From contig CAKSOL010000003.1 in NCBI GenBank assembly GCA_934477125.1, positions 62,001 through 126,000 on the forward strand: 64,000 nucleotides of DNA. Direction: 5' to 3'. Shown one piece after another: positions 59,777 through 64,000 of the stretch. Each line of letters opens with the position of its first letter. Positions within the stretch are counted from its first letter, which is position 1. Below the pieces are notes generated by a model, which was given only the letters and a program-made list of their open reading frames with translations, was not told the DNA's origin and did not search any database. A program made the translations under genes and the position numbers. Source of the stretch: an uncultured Eubacteriales bacterium (GTDB lineage Bacteria; Bacillota; Clostridia; Oscillospirales; Acutalibacteraceae).

Positions 59777-61987
59777 GTGTTGAAAAAAGTAATTGTATTG
59801 ATTATAGCCGCCTGCCTGGCGGTTACCGCCTGCGGCTGTTCCGGCGGCATAAGCGTCAATGACAGCAATAAAAAACCGCAGATTGCCGCGGAAAAATATT
59901 CAGATATAAAGGGTACTGAGTATGTCGAGTGCGCGCAGAGCGGGGCGTTAAAGCTGTCATTCTGCCCGTCAACAACCCATTTCCGCATTGAGAATACCGA
60001 GGACGGCAGTCTGTGGTACAGCAGCCCTCAGGATTTATCGGATGAAACGGCAAGCAAGCTCGTTCAGATGAAGATGCAGGCGTCTTTGATAATTGACTAT
60101 ACAGATACGCTCGCTAAGAAAACCGGAAATATAAACACATATACCGGCAGCGTTAAAAGCGGAGATTACAGTATTGAACTGATAGATAACGGTGTGCGGT
60201 TTGTTTATCATCTGTCAGAAATCAACGCTTATATTCCCTTTGAGGTTTATCTGGAAAACGGAGAGCTTTTGACAAAAATAGATACGGATAATATCGCTGT
60301 AAGCGATAAAAGCCTTAAAATAACCGATATTTCGGTTACGCCGTATTTTTTAAGGGGCAGAGCGGACGACAACGGATATTTGTTTCTGGCAGACGGTTCC
60401 GGAGCGCTTATAAGATTTAAAGAGAATGTTAAATCAACCGCCGCGTACAGCCGGCGCATATACGGCTCCGAGCCGACGGAAACCACTTCGGACGATTATC
60501 TCCGTACCGATGAAGAATCGGTACATATGCCCGTATGGGGAGCGGCTGTAAACGGCTCCGCAATAGTGGCGATAGGGGAATCCGGAGAGGCCCTCGGTAC
60601 TCTCAACGCCTACTCCTGCGGTCAGACTTCGTCTTACGCAAATGTTTATACCTCCTACGGGCTTTTAAATTCGGTAATATATAATCTCGGCAATTACGAA
60701 ACCGAAATTTACGATAAAATAGAAAAAACAGCAGGCACGATTTTAACAAGATACATATTTTTATCCGGCGATTCCGCAGACTATAACGGAATGGCGAATG
60801 CTTACCGAGATTACCTTATTAAAAGATACAGTCTTAATGAGAACAATTACAATAAAGGGGCATACCTCGATATTTACGGCTCGGCGGTTAAAACGGTGTC
60901 GGTGATGGGAGTTCCGCACAAAAAAGCCGTACCGCTGACATCCTGCGGTCAGCTGAAGGAAATGCTTGAGACATTGCGCGGCGACGGCATTGAAAGCGTT
61001 ACGGTTCGCTTCCGTAACTGGAACAATAACGAGCTTTTCGGGAAAAGGGTTACATCCGTATCGCCCTGCGGCTCGGTTATCAGCAAAAAAGAGCTGCGGT
61101 CATTTAATAACGACAAAAATACGCGATTTTATCCGGCGGTTATGAATATTCAGACCTATTCCGGCGGTATGTATTCGGAGCATATGAGCAACGCCGCCTA
61201 TTCCATAACCGGTCTGCCTTATTCGTGGCATAATTATTCCGTAAGCACGCTTAACGACAGCGGAAAAACGTATTACAGAATTACCTTAGGGAAATTTGAC
61301 AGGGTGTTTTCAAAATTACTTGAAAGCTCTGATAAGGCAGGCTTTGAACGGTTGGCGTTCGGAGATATTTCTTCGTCGCTCTACTGCGATTTCGCAGGAA
61401 CCGGATACCGCAGAACCGACGCGGCGGATATTATGGCGAAAGCGCTTGAAAAAGCCAAAAAACAAACCGGTTCGCTTATGCTTGATTCGGCGAATGCCTA
61501 TGCGGTGCCGTATGCGGATATTATTTATTCATCGCCTGTTTGCCACAGCGGTCAGGATATCCTTGATGAGAGTGTTCCGTTTTATTCGCAGGTGCTCTCA
61601 GGAATTGCGGAATGTGTGGCGGCTCCTATGAATAACACCAATTCCGGGGATAAGTCAGAGCTTTATGCGGCGGCGTTCGGAACGGGAATTTGCTATTCGT
61701 GGATATATGAAAAAGCCGATATTCTTCTCGGAACGGAGCTGAGCGGTCTTACGGGCGTCAATTATGCGTCCTCTTATAATACGGTGATTGAAAAGCTTCT
61801 GCGTTTCAAGGAGCTTGCCGAAAAAACCGAGGGAAGGCGTATGGTAAAGCACAGCTATATTGATAAGGACCTCAGCGTTACCGAGTATTCGGGCGGCGTG
61901 TCGGTATATGTAAACTTCGCAAAGAACGGCGTCACCCTGAATGACGGAACGCTGCTTGAGGGCGAGTCGTTTACCGTGAAATCATGA
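59777..61987 (+). CDS. DUF5696-like lipoprotein
   Basis: This 736-residue paralogue of 31461-33683 starts at GTG 59777 (TTG at 59780 also possible) behind aagggggcgg. A lipoprotein signal ends near VTACGCSGG. A beta-rich first half (SIELIDNGVRFVYHL, LTKIDTDN, YLFLADGSGALIRF) precedes an alpha/beta region (SVTVRFRNWNNNELFG, FERLAFGDISSSLYCDF, SVPFYSQVLSGIAEC). I see no certain catalytic residues. A glycan-binding or hydrolytic role on the outer membrane face is inferred from lipidation and context. Confidence 0.75.
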   Translation: MLKKVIVLIIAACLAVTACGCSGGISVNDSNKKPQIAAEKYSDIKGTEYVECAQSGALKLSFCPSTTHFRIENTEDGSLWYSSPQDLSDETASKLVQMKMQASLIIDYTDTLAKKTGNINTYTGSVKSGDYSIELIDNGVRFVYHLSEINAYIPFEVYLENGELLTKIDTDNIAVSDKSLKITDISVTPYFLRGRADDNGYLFLADGSGALIRFKENVKSTAAYSRRIYGSEPTETTSDDYLRTDEESVHMPVWGAAVNGSAIVAIGESGEALGTLNAYSCGQTSSYANVYTSYGLLNSVIYNLGNYETEIYDKIEKTAGTILTRYIFLSGDSADYNGMANAYRDYLIKRYSLNENNYNKGAYLDIYGSAVKTVSVMGVPHKKAVPLTSCGQLKEMLETLRGDGIESVTVRFRNWNNNELFGKRVTSVSPCGSVISKKELRSFNNDKNTRFYPAVMNIQTYSGGMYSEHMSNAAYSITGLPYSWHNYSVSTLNDSGKTYYRITLGKFDRVFSKLLESSDKAGFERLAFGDISSSLYCDFAGTGYRRTDAADIMAKALEKAKKQTGSLMLDSANAYAVPYADIIYSSPVCHSGQDILDESVPFYSQVLSGIAECVAAPMNNTNSGDKSELYAAAFGTGICYSWIYEKADILLGTELSGLTGVNYASSYNTVIEKLLRFKELAEKTEGRRMVKHSYIDKDLSVTEYSGGVSVYVNFAKNGVTLNDGTLLEGESFTVKS

Positions 61988-62038
61988 GGATTTACGGGTA
62001 TTTTAAAAATGCAAGGGCGAAAATCCGTCCTTTAAAAT

Positions 62039-62079
62039 CGGGTTCGGATTTGCTTAATCGCTCAAAAAAACGGGTTCGG
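62039..62079 (+). repeat. Short direct repeat before the second permease pair
   Basis: CGGGTTCGG occurs at 62039-62047 and 62071-62079 in the 127-bp gap before the permease at 62115. aaatccg (62021-62027) can also pair with cggattt (62045-62051). This is the widest gap in the second module. The role is unknown. Confidence 0.3.
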
Positions 62080-62114
62080 CTCTCGTCAGCCTAATCGGCA
62101 GAATGGAGATTAAA

Positions 62115-62999
62115 ATGAAGCTTTCATATGAAAGAAAAAAGTCCTATTACGGGTATTTGTTTATTTCTGTCTGGTTTATCGGATTTATAATTCTGTTTCT
62201 TATACCGTTTATAGCTTCGGTCAGATACAGCCTTTCGGAGGTAACTGTTCAACCGGGGCAGATAGGAATGAAACCGGTCGGATTTAAAAACTATATCGAG
62301 CTGTTTACCAAAAATGCGGAGTTTTTACCCGCGTTTACCGAAACTCTGACCTCGGTAATTGCAAGAATGCCGCTGATACTGGTTTTTTCAATCTTTATAG
62401 CCGTTATTCTCAATCAGAATTTCCGCGGACGCGCCCTTGCAAGAGCGATTTTCTTCCTGCCGGTTATAATTTCGGGAGGAATCGCAATCGAAATAATGAA
62501 CGGCAACTATTTTATGGGGCTTATTTCGGGCGGCGACAGAACATCGGCTATGTTTGAAACCCAGTCGGTCGGAAATATGCTGCTTTCCGCCGGACTTTCA
62601 CCGTCAACCGTGGATTATATTCAGGGTATAGTGGACTCGGTGTTTCAGCTTTCCTGGAATTCAGGTATACAGATACTTATATTTTTGGCAGGACTGCAAG
62701 CGATACCGAGGTCTATGTATGAGGTCGCGCAGGTTGAGGGCTCAAACGGCTGGATAACCTTTTGGAAGGTTACTATGCCGATGCTTGCGCCGATGATGAT
62801 AGTAAACGTATTTTATACGCTGGTCGATAATATGATAAGCTATTCAAACGGTATGTTCAGGCTTATAGATACATATACAAACAATCTGTATTTCGATGAG
62901 GCTGCGGCAATGGCAATACTTAACTTTATGGTTATAATGCTTTTGGTTTTGATTATTTATCTGGTCGGAAACCGCCGTATTCACTACGCAGTTGACTGA
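62115..62999 (+). CDS. Carbohydrate ABC transporter permease, MalF type
   Basis: An ATG at 62103 is in frame, but the tggaga site that would serve translation lies after it and 5 nt before the ATG at 62115, so 294 residues are preferred. It has six membrane segments, AVILNQNFRGRALARAIFFLPVI and the EAA loop YEVAQVEGSNGWITFWKVTMP. It corresponds to 33680-34573 in module A and is followed, unlike that copy, by its MalG-type partner. Confidence 0.9.
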   Translation: MKLSYERKKSYYGYLFISVWFIGFIILFLIPFIASVRYSLSEVTVQPGQIGMKPVGFKNYIELFTKNAEFLPAFTETLTSVIARMPLILVFSIFIAVILNQNFRGRALARAIFFLPVIISGGIAIEIMNGNYFMGLISGGDRTSAMFETQSVGNMLLSAGLSPSTVDYIQGIVDSVFQLSWNSGIQILIFLAGLQAIPRSMYEVAQVEGSNGWITFWKVTMPMLAPMMIVNVFYTLVDNMISYSNGMFRLIDTYTNNLYFDEAAAMAILNFMVIMLLVLIIYLVGNRRIHYAVD

Positions 63000-63013
63000 G
63001 AGGAGGGAAATGT

Positions 63014-63958
63014 ATGAAGGATAGTATGGAATTATTTTCCTCAACCGCGCAGAAAAAGCGTTCAAGAAAAGCTGCGGGAATAATTCTGGCTCTGGCGCGG
63101 GCGGTTTTGCTTATAGGTCTTGCTTATATTATACTTTATCCGGTTTTATTTTCGTTGAGCGTAAGCATACGCGAGCCTTCGGATATGATGGATCCGACAG
63201 TTATTTGGCTGCCGAAAAATATAACCTTTGATAATATTAAATTCGTAATCGAAAAAACGGGATTTAAGTCGGCGTTTGTAAGGACATTGTTTCTTTCGTC
63301 GGTATGCTCGGTGCTTCAGATGCTTTCGTGCGCCGTAACCGGATATGGGTTTGCAAGGTTCAGATTTAAAGGCAGAACGTTCCTTTTCTTTCTCGCGCTG
63401 CTGACCTTTGTTGTTCCTCCGCAGATAATATCAATGCCGCTTTATATCCAGTATTCAAAATTCACAACGGTTACTGGAATACCTATGATTAACACGATTT
63501 TCCCGATTACGATTTCCGCTTTGTTTGCGCAGGGTCTTAAATCCGGTTTGTTTATTTATCTTTTCAGGCAGTCATATAAGAGTATGCCGCCGGAGCTTGA
63601 GGACGCGGCGTATCTTGACGGATGCGGTCCCATAGGGACGTTTGCCCGCATAATGCTGCCCAATTCCGGAGCAATTCTTTTGGTGTCCTTTATTCTGAGC
63701 TTTGTCTGGTATTGGAACGATTATATAAATATTTCGCTTTTCTTCAATAAATCAAAGCCCCTGGCAGTACTTCTCAAGGGACTTGGCTCTGTAATACAGA
63801 CAATGCGGAATGCCGAGGGATTTGCATACGGCGATATAGAAAACAGCGTATACACAACTACATTTTGCCTCCTGTTTATACTGCCCCCGGTTATTATTTA
63901 TGCCGTAATTCAGAAACGTTTTACCGAATCGCTTATGAGCACGAGCATTGTCGGGTAA
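63014..63958 (+). CDS. Carbohydrate ABC transporter permease, MalG type
   Basis: This 314-residue permease follows its MalF partner by 14 bp with a ggaggg site. The EAA loop LEDAAYLDGCGPIGTFARIMLP, W-x-WNDYIN block and terminal MSTSIVG match the lone permease at 19015-19980 rather than the MalG genes at 28409 and 56800. In module A its counterpart is therefore displaced to the front of the operon. The window ends 42 bp later; a solute-binding protein is expected next by analogy with 20055. Confidence 0.92.
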   Translation: MKDSMELFSSTAQKKRSRKAAGIILALARAVLLIGLAYIILYPVLFSLSVSIREPSDMMDPTVIWLPKNITFDNIKFVIEKTGFKSAFVRTLFLSSVCSVLQMLSCAVTGYGFARFRFKGRTFLFFLALLTFVVPPQIISMPLYIQYSKFTTVTGIPMINTIFPITISALFAQGLKSGLFIYLFRQSYKSMPPELEDAAYLDGCGPIGTFARIMLPNSGAILLVSFILSFVWYWNDYINISLFFNKSKPLAVLLKGLGSVIQTMRNAEGFAYGDIENSVYTTTFCLLFILPPVIIYAVIQKRFTESLMSTSIVG

Positions 63959-64000
63959 AACTGCAATAAAGTAAACCGCAATCCGGGATTTGCCGATTTC

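Overview
The window is a carbohydrate-utilisation region from a Gram-positive, anaerobe-like bacterium, most probably a Clostridia member (Oscillospirales/Ruminococcaceae-like; the exact taxon is inference). Supporting features are a type I dockerin, lipobox lipoproteins, strong AGGAGG-type ribosome sites with frequent TTG/GTG starts, MalF/MalG-type sugar permeases without a linked ATPase, and four AraC-family regulators beside the operons they probably control. No tRNA, rRNA, CRISPR array or insertion sequence was seen.

Layout. (1) 1-2488: the 3' end of a GH2-like hydrolase gene, a bidirectional terminator, then an alpha/beta-hydrolase esterase and an AraC regulator on the minus strand. (2) 2722-10962: a tight seven-gene operon with an old-yellow-enzyme oxidoreductase, a short-chain dehydrogenase, a fumarate-reductase-type flavoprotein, an unknown toroid-like protein, a CE4 deacetylase, a sugar isomerase/epimerase and a 2-hydroxyacid dehydrogenase. 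(3) 11039-16689: a PocR-AraC regulator diverges from a sugar operon of fucose-isomerase-like protein, FGGY kinase, DUF4432 epimerase-like protein and class II (FBA-type) aldolase. (4) 16797-18705: SGNH esterase and AraC regulator on the minus strand. (5) 19015-49885: about 31 kb of same-strand genes behind one good sigma-A-type promoter. It holds a lone MalG permease and lipoprotein solute-binding protein (SBP), two beta-helix proteins, a long SBP with two permeases, a beta-propeller/TPR/Yip1 membrane protein, a DUF5696 lipoprotein, another MalF permease, a dockerin protein and beta-helix ORF joined by a candidate -1 frameshift site, a 1358-residue surface protein, a membrane-anchored SGNH esterase, GH3, two CE4 enzymes, an aldo/keto reductase and GH36. 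A clear terminator follows. (6) 50254-63958: an AraC regulator diverging from GH35 and a second copy of the long-SBP transport module.

How it may work. The surface proteins (repeat-rich binding modules, dockerin, beta-helix domains, SGNH esterase) would bind and trim a glycan. The two paralogous transporter modules would import the products. GH35, GH36 and GH3 point to a galactose-containing substrate, and the CE4 and SGNH enzymes to an acylated one. The isomerase-kinase-aldolase operon and the redox operon would process the released sugars.

The most unusual features are the duplicated, rearranged transport module (long unlipidated SBP, permease pair, propeller-TPR-Yip1 protein, DUF5696 lipoprotein, second permease set) and the GGGAAAC-TGA junction at 36116-36125, which is in the correct phase for -1 frameshifting from the dockerin protein into the beta-helix.
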